DNA from: JAVJUS01 sp040220455
GTDB taxonomy: Bacteria; Pseudomonadota; Alphaproteobacteria; DSM-16000; Inquilinaceae
Direction: 5' to 3'
NCBI GenBank assembly: GCA_040220455.1
Contig: JAVJUS010000059.1
Location: forward strand, 52,357-116,356
DNA length: 64,000 nt
Positions 1 through 8,348 of the stretch are shown in pieces. The notes under the pieces were generated by a model that saw only the letters and a list, made by a program, of their open reading frames with translations, made no database searches and had not been told where the DNA came from. The translations under genes and the position numbers were made by a program. Numbering within the stretch: the stretch's first letter is position 1; every line of letters starts with the position of its first letter.

Positions 1-757
1 AGAACGCGGCGCAGCCGCCCACGATGGCGAAGGCGATCAGCTTGACCTTGGTCGGATTGATGCCGATGGCGATCGCCGACTGTTTGTTGCCGCCGACCGC
101 GAAGAAGTGGTTGCCCAGCTTGTGGTGGTGCAGGATGAAGTAGAAGACTACGGCCAGGATGATGAACCAGATGAAGCTGGCGTCGACCAGGCCGAACTCG
201 GCGCCGAAAATGGCCTCGAAGGAATCGTCCGGACGGAAGCGCACCGAGCTGGCGCCGTTGTAGAGCAGCGTCGCGCCTTTCCAGACCAGCATCGCGCCCA
301 GCGTCACGATGAAGGACGGTATCGCGAAGCGTATGGCGATGGTGCCGTGGAGAATGCCCGCCGCGACGCCGATGGCGATGCCGATGAACATCGCGATGAA
401 GGGGGAGATCCCCTCCCCGCCGCCGGGTCCCGGAACGTCCGCCGCCAGCGTCGCGACGACGATTCCCGCGAAGGTGTAGATCGTGCCGACCGAGAGGTCG
501 AATTCGCCGGCGATCATCAGGATGCCCACGCCCAGGGCCATGATTCCCAGCGGGGCGATCGACTTCAGCAGGACCCGGATATTGGCCTCGGAGAGGTACC
601 GGAAGTCGTCCGGGAACAGCAGGCCGCCGATGATGCAGCAGATCTGCACGACGATGAAGAGCGTGACGATGGCGCCTTCGGGGCGCCGGCGGAGGCGGCC
701 GATCAGCCCGTGGGGGACGGGCGGCCTAACCGCGACGGCTTCGACTTGCTGGGTCAT
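1..757 (-). CDS. Sugar ABC transporter permease, RbsC family (partial, 3' end outside window)
   Basis: Inner-membrane channel subunit of a ribose/xylose-type sugar importer. I translated 252 codons from an ATG at 757-755; the rest of the gene lies beyond the left edge. After a short cytoplasmic tail (MTQQVEAVAV) come several strongly hydrophobic segments, including FIVVQICCIIGGLLF and LGIMALGVGILMIAG. These are followed by EFDLSVGTIY, which matches the conserved EFDLSVG element of BPD_transp_2 permeases. The gene lies 100 bp downstream of the binding-protein gene and is read in the same direction, so the two belong to one importer. The ATPase would be expected just outside the window. The family assignment is firm. 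The actual sugar is inferred only from the neighbouring dehydratase and lactonase genes. Confidence 0.93.
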   Translation of the reverse strand, partial: MTQQVEAVAVRPPVPHGLIGRLRRRPEGAIVTLFIVVQICCIIGGLLFPDDFRYLSEANIRVLLKSIAPLGIMALGVGILMIAGEFDLSVGTIYTFAGIVVATLAADVPGPGGGEGISPFIAMFIGIAIGVAAGILHGTIAIRFAIPSFIVTLGAMLVWKGATLLYNGASSVRFRPDDSFEAIFGAEFGLVDASFIWFIILAVVFYFILHHHKLGNHFFAVGGNKQSAIAIGINPTKVKLIAFAIVGGCAAF

Positions 758-785
758 GACTCGCTCGGGCGCTGGGGAACCGGGC

Positions 786-826
786 GGGCCGGACGCGGGC
801 GGTCTGGCCGACCCCGCGCCCGGCCC
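786..826 (-). terminator. Stem-loop between binding-protein and permease genes
   Basis: Two 14-nt arms (786-799 and 813-826) pair fully in the minus-strand transcript, counting one G-U pair, around a 13-nt loop. No T-tract follows. A hairpin in this place usually stabilises the upstream binding-protein message or attenuates read-through into the permease. That role is inferred from position; the pairing is seen directly. Confidence 0.5.
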
Positions 827-857
827 GTCGCCGGGCCGGACGTTTGAGGGACGGCGA

Positions 858-1838
858 TCAGCGAGTGATGCCGGCCCACTCCTCGGCCGTCTCGACATTC
901 GTGGAGTCGAGCAGGCCCGATCCACCGGTGTTCATGTCGGACGGGAAGTGGCCGTACTTGGCCATCAGCGCGAGCTGGGTGACCGCGTAGTAGCCCTGGC
1001 TGTAGGGCTGCTGGTCGACCGTCGCCGTCATCGTGCCGTCCTTGATGGCGTCGATGATCTCCGGCGTGACGTCGAACCCGCCGGTCGGGATATCGAGCCC
1101 GGCCTCGTTGGCGGCGCGCACCGCGACGCTGGTCGGCGAGGAGCCGAGCCCGATGATCGCCACCGTCTCCGGATGGCCGATCAGGTACTGGGTCATGATG
1201 TTGAGCGCCTCGGAATGGTCGGAGCCGGTGCCGAGCAGCTCGGTCGTCGCGCCGACCTCCTCCATCGCCATGGCCACGCCCTCGTGACGGTAGACGGCAT
1301 AGACCGCCTCGGGGAACTCGACCGGCGTGAAGACCAGGTCGCCCTCGCCGATGCCGTGCTCCTCGATCATCCGCTGGCCGATCGCGTAGCCGGTCTCGAC
1401 GAAGTCCTGGCCGATATAGGCGAGCCGGCAGGTGCCGTCGGCGCCCTGGGAGTCGTCGATGTTGTGCGCGACGACCGGGATGCCGGCCTCCATCGCGGCG
1501 CAGACGGCCTCGTCGAACGCCTCGTCGTCCCAGATCGACACCGCGATTCCGTCGACCTCGTTGGCGATCGACGTCTCGATGATGTTGTTCTGGGTGACGG
1601 TGTCGCCGTCGCCGAACTGGATGTCGAGGTTGATGCCCTGCTGCGCGGCGGCGTCGCGCGCGCCGTTGATCGAGGGCACGAAGAACTCGACGTCCTCCGC
1701 CGTCCAGACGATGAAGGTGATGTCGATGCCCGACCAGTCGTAGTCGGAATCGGCCGCCGAGGCGGGCATCGCCGCGCCGGCCATCAGGCCGGCCGACAGG
1801 ACGGCGGCACAGACGAACTTCGGAACATTCATTCTCAT
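858..1838 (-). CDS. Sugar ABC transporter substrate-binding protein (periplasmic, RbsB-like)
   Basis: A 326-aa periplasmic binding protein of the type I (ribose-like) fold. I chose the ATG at 1838 because GGGAGGGGA precedes it at SD distance, and because it begins a clean signal peptide: MRMNVPK, a hydrophobic stretch to about residue 24, and an Ala-rich cleavage site near residues 28-29 (MPASAAD). An upstream in-frame start at 1898 would add 20 implausible residues. The mature part carries the usual sugar-binding pattern, for example NIIETSIANEVDGIAVS followed by AGIPVVAHNID. It is followed by the permease gene on the same strand and preceded by dehydratase and dioxygenase genes. That points to import of a sugar or sugar acid that these enzymes process. 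Confidence 0.93.
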   Translation of the reverse strand: MRMNVPKFVCAAVLSAGLMAGAAMPASAADSDYDWSGIDITFIVWTAEDVEFFVPSINGARDAAAQQGINLDIQFGDGDTVTQNNIIETSIANEVDGIAVSIWDDEAFDEAVCAAMEAGIPVVAHNIDDSQGADGTCRLAYIGQDFVETGYAIGQRMIEEHGIGEGDLVFTPVEFPEAVYAVYRHEGVAMAMEEVGATTELLGTGSDHSEALNIMTQYLIGHPETVAIIGLGSSPTSVAVRAANEAGLDIPTGGFDVTPEIIDAIKDGTMTATVDQQPYSQGYYAVTQLALMAKYGHFPSDMNTGGSGLLDSTNVETAEEWAGITR

Positions 1839-2050
1839 GGGTCCCCTCCCCGAACGCGCCTCTGGCGCTTTTGGTCTTACCGGAACGCTTGGCGCCAAGT
1901 CCGTGCCCGGCCCCGATTCGTCCCCCTCACGGCGATCCCGCAGGAAATCGGCCTGTCATGCGACTGTGACCGATGATACGGGTTCGATCAATCCAATCCG
2001 GTACAAACGTTCCAAGCGAGACCGGATGAACGATATCTCCATGCCGCGCC

Positions 2051-3283
2051 CTACCCCTCGGCGGTAATCTCGTGCCGCGCGACCGTGTGGGCGCGGATGT
2101 ACTCCCAGTCATAGGTCACGCCGAGGCCGGGCCCGGCCGGCACGTACACGCAGCCCTCGGCGTCGATGCAGTCGAGCTGGTCGGTGTAGCCGCAGGCATA
2201 GACCGGCGGGATCGCGTTCGGGCAATCCGGGCCGACCAGTGCGACCTCGTAGTAGTTCGTATTGCGCATGGCGCTCATCACCGCGCGATGGGCCGGCCCC
2301 GGCGCGTGGACCTCGCAGTCGACGCCGAAGGCCTCGGCCAGATGCGCGATCTTCATCGCGCCGGTGATGCCCATGTCGTATTCGGGGTCCGAGTGCAGGA
2401 AGTCCGTGCCGCCGGCGACCAGGAAATCCGCCTTGGGCTCGACGCCGCGGACATGCTCGGTCTGCAGGATCGGCGTCGTGATCTTCTCGCGCAGCTTGCG
2501 GTGGGCGGCCGCACTGGTGCCCGCGTCGCGGAACGGGTCCTCGTACCAGAAGTATTCCGCCTCGTCGCAGGCCCGGCCGACATAGAGGGCGTCGGCAAAG
2601 GTCCTCAGCTCGCAGGCCGGGTCGATCATCAGATCCATGGCCGGGCCGACGGCGTGGCGGACATGCAGCAGGTTCGCCGCCTCCTCGCGCCGGTCGCCGT
2701 CGTGCCAGCCGTGGATCTTGAAGGCGCGGTAGCCCATCTCGCGGCACTGCAGGGCGAAGGCGGCGAAGGCCTCCTTGCTGTCGAGCCCGCCGTTGCGGTC
2801 GCCGTGATAGGTCGAGGCATAGGCCGGCAGGCGCTCGCGGAAGCCGCCCAGCATGCGCGAGACCGACATTCCGTACTTCTTGCCGGCCAAGTCCCACAAC
2901 GCGATGTCGATCGGGCCGTGGCCCATGTGGTCGTACTGACGCAGCTCGCGCTTGAGGTCGTCGTAGAGGCCCTCGCGCGCCTCGGCGTCGCGGCCGAGCA
3001 GCGACGGGGCGAGCATCAGGCTCTGCGCCAGGGCCGAGCGGGTGCCGACGTAATGGGTCACGTACTCGCCCCGGCAGCCGTCCGCGGTCTCGATCGCGAC
3101 GGCGTAGCGCGTGAGCGTGGTCGACTGCCCGGGCGCGTAGCCGACGGCGCCGCCCGGCGTGCCGCCGCCGTGCCGCGAGGCCGGGCCGCGCGAGGCGGGC
3201 ACGCCCATGTTGCGCGCCTCGAAGGTGAACTCGACGATCTCGACCCGGTCGATGAGCGAGGAGGTCGTGGGGGAACGACTCAT
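2051..3283 (-). CDS. Enolase-superfamily sugar-acid dehydratase (mandelate racemase/muconate lactonizing family)
   Basis: A 410-aa TIM-barrel enzyme likely to dehydrate an aldonic acid such as L-fuconate or L-rhamnonate. Metal ligands are seen as D221 (MIDPACE), E248 (FWYEDPF) and E276 (PILQTEHVRG). The MR-type Asp-His dyad is D299 (LHSDPEYDMG) with H326 (CEVHAPGPAHR). At the place of the usual K-x-K base motif it has K189-I-H191, so the second Lys is replaced by His. The stop codon is TAG at 2053-2051. It lies 19 bp downstream of the PhyH gene on the same strand and upstream of the sugar importer. The divergent lactonase and dehydrogenase genes supply the preceding steps of an oxidative sugar pathway. 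The family is sure; the substrate is inference. Confidence 0.88.
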   Translation of the reverse strand: MSRSPTTSSLIDRVEIVEFTFEARNMGVPASRGPASRHGGGTPGGAVGYAPGQSTTLTRYAVAIETADGCRGEYVTHYVGTRSALAQSLMLAPSLLGRDAEAREGLYDDLKRELRQYDHMGHGPIDIALWDLAGKKYGMSVSRMLGGFRERLPAYASTYHGDRNGGLDSKEAFAAFALQCREMGYRAFKIHGWHDGDRREEAANLLHVRHAVGPAMDLMIDPACELRTFADALYVGRACDEAEYFWYEDPFRDAGTSAAAHRKLREKITTPILQTEHVRGVEPKADFLVAGGTDFLHSDPEYDMGITGAMKIAHLAEAFGVDCEVHAPGPAHRAVMSAMRNTNYYEVALVGPDCPNAIPPVYACGYTDQLDCIDAEGCVYVPAGPGLGVTYDWEYIRAHTVARHEITAEG

Positions 3284-3302
3284 GGGGGAAGGCCGCTCCG
3301 CG

Positions 3303-4181
3303 TCAGGCCGGCGCGCCGGCGACCGCCGGCGAGTAGGCCGCCGCCAGCCGGCGCGCCTCCTCGGCGAACTGCGCCTCCATGTCCCGGCCGTATTCCTCCA
3401 CGCCGCGGCTGTAGGTCGGGCCGGAGACGACGGGTCCGTGGGCCTTGCCCTCGATGCCGTAGAGCGGGAACTCGGCGTGCGGGTTGGCGCCCTCGTTGAA
3501 CGGGCCGGTATGGCCGCAGCGCATGAAGTGGAAGGCGGCGCCCGCCCGACCGCGATCGGTGCTGTTGCCGGTCGTGCGGTGCGGGGTGTTGAAGCAGAAG
3601 GCGACGGCCCCGCCGGCCGGCACCTCGCAGATCACGGCCGCGTCCTCGTCTTCCGGATACATGCGGTCGTGGTGGTCGCTCTCCGGGTCCGGCCCATGCG
3701 GCGCGACCGCGTGGAAATGCCGAGGCAGGACCTGGAGCGTCCCGTTCTCCGCCGTCGCGTCGTGGATCGCGACCCAGAAGCCGAGGCCGATGAACGGGTC
3801 CTCGACGCCGAAGTAGGTGTTGTCCTGGTGCCAGTTGGTGCCCGAGCCGACCCGGCCCGGCTTGTAGAAGATCTGGTCCAGGAACTTGTAGGTCGGCCCG
3901 CCCAGCAGCGCGGTGACCGCCTCGCGCACCCGGGCCTGGAACGGCAGGGCGGCGAAGAAGGGATGGTGATGGGACAGCGGGCAGACCTGGAGATTGATCT
4001 TCGAGTCCGACCGCGTCCTGCGGTCGTTGTCGGTCGCCACGTTGTGCAGCTTGCCGGCGTCGACCAGCTCCTGGAACGCCTGCTGCAAAGCCCTGGTCTC
4101 GGCCGCGTCGAAGATCTCCGGCAGGATGACGTAGCCGTCCTCGCGAAACCGGCGCGCGGCCTCGAGATCCGTGTCGGTCAC
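3303..4181 (-). CDS. PhyH family Fe(II)/2-oxoglutarate-dependent dioxygenase
   Basis: A 292-aa member of the phytanoyl-CoA dioxygenase family. I picked the GTG at 4181 because a strong GGGGGAGGAAAG ribosome site precedes it and because the translated protein then starts with the usual ARRFREDGYVILPEIF. The longer in-frame start at 4352 gives a low-complexity extension. The iron-binding facial triad is visible: H118-Q-D120 (TNWHQDNTYFG) and distal H201 (NTPHRTTGNS). An Arg at about 210 is suited to hold 2-oxoglutarate. The family hydroxylates many small molecules, so the substrate cannot be read from sequence. Its place at the head of the dehydratase and ABC importer operon suggests it works on the same sugar-derived or modified compound. 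Confidence 0.88.
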   Translation of the reverse strand: MTDTDLEAARRFREDGYVILPEIFDAAETRALQQAFQELVDAGKLHNVATDNDRRTRSDSKINLQVCPLSHHHPFFAALPFQARVREAVTALLGGPTYKFLDQIFYKPGRVGSGTNWHQDNTYFGVEDPFIGLGFWVAIHDATAENGTLQVLPRHFHAVAPHGPDPESDHHDRMYPEDEDAAVICEVPAGGAVAFCFNTPHRTTGNSTDRGRAGAAFHFMRCGHTGPFNEGANPHAEFPLYGIEGKAHGPVVSGPTYSRGVEEYGRDMEAQFAEEARRLAAAYSPAVAGAPA

Positions 4182-4440
4182 GGGTCTTTCCTCCCCCTCG
4201 TTCTCTCCGATACGACCCCGCCGCGCTTGATCGCGTCTGTTCTGTCGGACCGTCCGGCGCGCCGCGGCGGCCATCCGGTGGCCGCATCCCGGCACAACGT
4301 TTCGCCGGCCTTGCCCAATTCCCGTCCCCGGTGTGTGGAATCGTGGCGGCACAGGCTTTTACCAAGCGACCTTATCAACTACCGTCGTGTGCAACAAGCG
4401 TGCCCGAGAGACGGCCGCCCAACGCCGAGGAGGTAGCCCC
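4182..4440. promoter_or_regulatory. Divergent intergenic region between PhyH and mutarotase-lactonase genes
   Basis: A 259-bp region separates two divergent catabolic operons, so it must hold promoters for both. It includes a less GC-rich stretch around 4365-4395. I could not identify a convincing -35/-10 pair or operator palindrome. No regulator gene is adjacent. Confidence 0.35.
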
Positions 4441-5658
4441 ATGAAGGATCTGGCGCTGGCCCTGGATCTGAAGGACGACCCGCAAACCATCGCGGAATAC
4501 GACCGTTACCATCGCGATGTCTGGCCGGAGATCCTGCGCGGCATGGCCGCGGTCGGCGTCAGGTCCCAGCGCATATGGCGGGTCGGCAACCGCCTGTTCA
4601 TGCTGCTGCAGGTCGACGACGACTTCGACTGGGACCGGGACTTCGCCCGCTACATGCGCGAGACCGACCGCGCCCGGGAGTGGGACGACCTGATGCGCAC
4701 CTTCCAGTCCAAGGTGCCCGCCGCCGGGCCCGACGACTGGTGGGCGCCGATGGACCTCGTCTACGACATGAACGAGCAGCTCGCCCGGCACGGCGACGAC
4801 CCCCGCCCGATCCCCGGCGCCGGCCCGATCCTCGACTCGCACCACCACTTCTGGCGGGCAGCGCGCGGCGACTATCACTGGATGGACCCGGACAATCCGA
4901 TCCTCGCCCGCGACTACATGCCCGACGACCTGGCGCCGTCGCTGCGCCACGCGGGCGTGAGCCGGACCATCCTGGTCCAGGCCGCCCAGACCGAGGCGGA
5001 GACGGACTTCCTGCTCGACATCGCGGCCGAGTGCGATTTCGTGTCGGGGGTGTGCGGCTGGCTCGACATGGACGACGACGCCTTTCCCGACCGCCTCGCC
5101 CACTACCGCAAGAACCCCTGGTTCGTGTCCTTCAGGCCGATGCTGCAGGACCTGGAGGAGGACGACTGGATCCTGAAGCCCCGGGTCCTGAAGAACCTGG
5201 CGCATGTCGCCGAGACCGGCGTGCCGTTCGAGATCCTGACCCTGCCCCGTCAGCTCCCCCACGCGGTCGAGGCGGTGCGCTCGACGCCAGGGCTCAAGGC
5301 GGTGGTCAACCACCTCTCCAAGCCCTTCATCAAGGCCGGCGAGATGGAGCCCTGGGCGAGCGAGATCGCGGTGCTGCGCCACTATCCCGACATCTACTGC
5401 AAGCTCTCCGGCATGGTGACCGAGGCCGATCACGCGGCCTGGTCGCCCGACGACCTGCGCCCCTATGTGGCCCATGTGCTGGACGTCTTCGGGCCCGACC
5501 GGGTGATGTTCGGCTCCGACTGGCCAGTGGCGCTGCTCGCCGCCCAGGGCTACGGCGAGATCGTCAACGCCCTGCGCTCCGTGATCGGCCCGCTGCTCGA
5601 CGCGGACGAGCATCGCAAGCTGTTCCACGACAACGCCGCGCGCTTCTACGGGGTCTGA
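4441..5658 (+). CDS. Fusion: L-rhamnose/L-fucose mutarotase domain + amidohydrolase-family lactonase
   Basis: A 405-aa two-domain protein. The ATG at 4441 follows GGAGG at 4429-4433; an in-frame start at 4333 adds residues unlike either domain. Residues 1 to about 105 match the RhaM (DUF718) mutarotase family, including Y20 and H24 in EYDRYHRDVWPE. These correspond to the Tyr/His pair of E. coli RhaM. Residues about 128-405 are an amidohydrolase-2 domain with the D-x-H-x-H type start DSHHHFW (H134, H136), H291 (VNHLSKP) and D360 (FGSDWPV), as in L-fuconolactonase and related sugar lactonases. One polypeptide would therefore interconvert sugar anomers and open the lactone made by the sugar dehydrogenase. 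The next gene, 4 bp downstream, is a likely dehydrogenase. Domain calls are firm; the substrate is inferred. Confidence 0.9.
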   Translation: MKDLALALDLKDDPQTIAEYDRYHRDVWPEILRGMAAVGVRSQRIWRVGNRLFMLLQVDDDFDWDRDFARYMRETDRAREWDDLMRTFQSKVPAAGPDDWWAPMDLVYDMNEQLARHGDDPRPIPGAGPILDSHHHFWRAARGDYHWMDPDNPILARDYMPDDLAPSLRHAGVSRTILVQAAQTEAETDFLLDIAAECDFVSGVCGWLDMDDDAFPDRLAHYRKNPWFVSFRPMLQDLEEDDWILKPRVLKNLAHVAETGVPFEILTLPRQLPHAVEAVRSTPGLKAVVNHLSKPFIKAGEMEPWASEIAVLRHYPDIYCKLSGMVTEADHAAWSPDDLRPYVAHVLDVFGPDRVMFGSDWPVALLAAQGYGEIVNALRSVIGPLLDADEHRKLFHDNAARFYGV

Positions 5659-5662
5659 GGTG

Positions 5663-6658
5663 ATGGCCGCGGCAGCAAGGACCGGCGAAGGCCGGCGCGC
5701 CGGCTTCATCGGCGCGGGCACGGTCGCCCATCTCCACGCCAAGGGCATCGCGGCGACGCCGGGCGTCTCGCTCACCGGGGTGTACGCGCCGGACGAGGGA
5801 CGTACGCGCGCTTTCGCGGAGACCTATGGCGCGCGGGCGTACGACAGCCTGGACGCGCTCGTCGCCGATCCCGCGATCGACGCGATCCACGTGCTGAGCC
5901 CGCACGCCCATCACGTCGACCAGGCCCTCGCCTGCCTGGAGGCCGGCAAGCACGTCATCGTCGAGAAGCCGGTGGCGACGACGGCGGCGGAGATCGCGCG
6001 ACTGAAGGACGCCGCCGCCGCGGCCGGGCGGATCTGCGCGCCGTGCCACAACTACATCCACGCGCCGTCCTTGATCCGGGCGAAAAGGATGGTCGAGGAG
6101 GGCCGCCTGGGCACGATCGGCAGCCTGTGGATCCTCTACAACGTCTTCCATCCCGAGGAGGTCGCGGCGATCTACGGCGGCGTGCTGCGGGCGGTCTGCG
6201 TCCACCACGCCTATTCGATGCTCTACCTCCTGGGCCGGCCGGCGCGGCTGACCGCCACCGCCGCCTCTCTGCACTACGAGCGCCTGGATCGTGAGGACCA
6301 GGTGATGATCGTCTGTGACATGCCCGACGGGTCGATCGCCAATCTGTGGGCGAGCTTCCTGTCGGACGACCCGACCAGCGATCCCTGGACCGTGACCTAC
6401 AAGCTGCTCGGGACCAAGGGCGGAATCGCCTATACCTGGAACGACGCCTCGGTCCAGGACGACGGCGGCCCGGCCTGGGGGCTGGTCAACTATGTCGACA
6501 GCTTCCGCCACCTGATCGACGACTTCTACAACCGCTGCGTGGCCAGGGGCGAGGCGCCGCTGTCGACCCTCGACGACGCGATCGACGCGTTGGCCATCGT
6601 CGAGGCGGCGGAACGCTCGATCGCCGGCGGCGGCAAGGTCGATATCGCCTACCGCTGA
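5663..6658 (+). CDS. Gfo/Idh/MocA family NAD(P)-dependent oxidoreductase
   Basis: An enzyme of about 331 aa that probably oxidises the sugar in the pathway of the preceding lactonase. The N-terminal Rossmann motif is RAGFIGAGTVAHLHA, and the family signature EKP sits in VIVEKPVATT at about residue 102. A C-terminal alpha/beta domain follows (from about residue 120), with a conserved HH pair in VCVHHAYSM. The upstream stop codon (5656-5658) almost touches the start. GTG at 5660 and ATG at 5663 are both possible, and the ATG is preferred. It is cotranscribed with the mutarotase-lactonase fusion. The family also includes dehydratases and other activities, so the reaction is an inference from context. 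Confidence 0.88.
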   Translation: MAAAARTGEGRRAGFIGAGTVAHLHAKGIAATPGVSLTGVYAPDEGRTRAFAETYGARAYDSLDALVADPAIDAIHVLSPHAHHVDQALACLEAGKHVIVEKPVATTAAEIARLKDAAAAAGRICAPCHNYIHAPSLIRAKRMVEEGRLGTIGSLWILYNVFHPEEVAAIYGGVLRAVCVHHAYSMLYLLGRPARLTATAASLHYERLDREDQVMIVCDMPDGSIANLWASFLSDDPTSDPWTVTYKLLGTKGGIAYTWNDASVQDDGGPAWGLVNYVDSFRHLIDDFYNRCVARGEAPLSTLDDAIDALAIVEAAERSIAGGGKVDIAYR

Positions 6659-6689
6659 CCGCCGCCGTAGCCCCCAAGGCGCGGAGACC

Positions 6690-8348
6690 TCAGGGATCGA
6701 GCTGGCCGACCGTCGCCGGCGCGGCCGGGTCGGGCCCGAAGGCGGCGAGGAAGTGGTCGCGGAAGGCGTCCATGCGCCAGACCGGCGCTTCCCCGCTCGG
6801 CCGCAGCCCCGCCTCCCAGCCCGCCGCGGCGAACCGGTCGACCAGCGAGGGCGGGCCGATCAGGTGCACCGGCACGTCGCGCCCGCCATGGTCCTGGGCC
6901 ACGAAGCCGGCCGGCTGGTGATCGCCCAGAAGCACGATCAGCCGCACCCGGCCCGGCGCCCGCCCCTGCCGCGCGGCGAAGGACGCCGCGGTCTCCAGCG
7001 CGTAGACGACGGAGGCGCCGAACTGCGCGCGCACCCGATCCCGGTCGCGCCAGACGACCTCCGGCGGATCGCCCGAGGCCGCCATGTCGGCGAAGACGCG
7101 GCCGTCGTCCACCGCCGTCCAGTCGATCAGCTCGGGCACCGGCGTCCAGGGCGCGTGGGAGGAAATCAGCGCGACCTCCACGAAGGCGTCGGCCCGGCCT
7201 TCCCGACCCTCCAGCGTCAGACGCTCCAGCGCCGTCCAGGTGTACTGGTCGGGCATCGTCACCCAGTTGAACGGCGGGCCGCGATAGCCCAGGTCGTCCG
7301 ACGCGTACACGGCGTCATAGCCGAAATACCCGGCCTCCGGCCACGCCATGGTGATCGCCGGCATGACCGCGGCGGTGCGCCGCCCGGCGCGGTCCGCCAG
7401 ATGGATCAGGGTCGCCCGGTCGCTCGCCATCAGCGCGTCGTAGCGGGGCTGGCTGTCGATCCAGAGACCCGACAGCAGGGTCGCGTGGGACAGCCAGCTC
7501 TGCCCGCCCACCGTCGGCGCGGTGAGCCAGGCCGAGCGCGCGGCCAGCCCGGCGCCGCGCAGATCGCGCTCGGCCGCCGCCAGGGTCGGCAGCACGGACT
7601 CGGCGTAGAGCGGGTTGTCGTGGGTCGTCCGGCCGTAGGACTCGACGAAGGCGACGATCACGTCGGTGCCGTCGAGCGCCGGCATCAGCGCGTCGCCCGG
7701 CACGGCGGCGAAGGCGTCGTCCGCCGCCACGCGCATCAGGTCTCGGCGGGCCGTGCGCGCCTCGACCACCGCCTCGGCGTGGCTCAGCAGGCCGCGAGCG
7801 GCGAAGGCGTCGCCGGGCGGATCGACCGGCAGGGTCGAGCGCGCCATGTCGCCGCCGGCAAGCGCCAGCATCGGGACGAGGGCGATCGCCGCGGCCGGTC
7901 GGGGCGGCCGCCATCCCGCCAGGCGCCCCGTCGCGGCCCACAGGCCGAAGAGGCCGAGGCCGACCAGCGCGACCGCGCCCAGGATCGCGAGCGCGGCCGG
8001 CACGGCCCCGATGGCGCCGACCAGGAGGTTGTGGCCGTCGACCAGCAGCTTGGCGTCATAGGCAGGGTTGAACGGCCGGCCGAGCGCCATCCAGGTCCCG
8101 AAATCCGCCGCCGCCAGGACCGCGCGCAGCGCCAGCGCGGCGACCACGACCGCGCGCACGGCGATGGATACCGGCCCACCCGTCGGCGCCAGCGCGAGGG
8201 TGAGCACCAGGACCGGCAACTCCAGGGGGAAGAAGACGACGAGCCCGGTTTTCAGGACGCCCGGATGGTCGGGCAGCATCAGCGGGACCGCCAGCGCCGC
8301 GACCGCCGCCATGAAGCCGAAGGCGCGCGCCGCGTCCCGGCCGCTCAT
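6690..8348 (-). CDS. Membrane-anchored sulfatase/phosphotransferase-like protein (LTA synthase-type)
   Basis: A 552-aa protein starting at 8348, where its ATG overlaps the stop of the upstream gene in ATGA. About four hydrophobic helices occupy residues 10-165. A large extracytoplasmic alkaline-phosphatase-fold domain then begins at about residue 225. The domain starts with DVIVAFVESYGRTT (E236 as likely metal ligand) and continues with GGQSWLSHATLLSG and, late in the chain, VLLGDHQPAG, a typical metal-binding GDH. This is the architecture of LTA synthase and of OpgB- or EptA-like enzymes. These move phospho-alcohol head groups or cleave sulfate/phosphate esters in the periplasm. Coupling to a CDP-alcohol phosphatidyltransferase suggests a lipid-derived donor. 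The exact donor and acceptor are unknown. Confidence 0.82.
   Translation of the reverse strand: MSGRDAARAFGFMAAVAALAVPLMLPDHPGVLKTGLVVFFPLELPVLVLTLALAPTGGPVSIAVRAVVVAALALRAVLAAADFGTWMALGRPFNPAYDAKLLVDGHNLLVGAIGAVPAALAILGAVALVGLGLFGLWAATGRLAGWRPPRPAAAIALVPMLALAGGDMARSTLPVDPPGDAFAARGLLSHAEAVVEARTARRDLMRVAADDAFAAVPGDALMPALDGTDVIVAFVESYGRTTHDNPLYAESVLPTLAAAERDLRGAGLAARSAWLTAPTVGGQSWLSHATLLSGLWIDSQPRYDALMASDRATLIHLADRAGRRTAAVMPAITMAWPEAGYFGYDAVYASDDLGYRGPPFNWVTMPDQYTWTALERLTLEGREGRADAFVEVALISSHAPWTPVPELIDWTAVDDGRVFADMAASGDPPEVVWRDRDRVRAQFGASVVYALETAASFAARQGRAPGRVRLIVLLGDHQPAGFVAQDHGGRDVPVHLIGPPSLVDRFAAAGWEAGLRPSGEAPVWRMDAFRDHFLAAFGPDPAAPATVGQLDP

Noticed and set aside
1899..2050. A small gene or promoter between the dehydratase and binding-protein genes
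   Set aside because: The open frames here are short, without ribosome sites and unlike any family. A promoter is possible but no convincing hexamers are visible.
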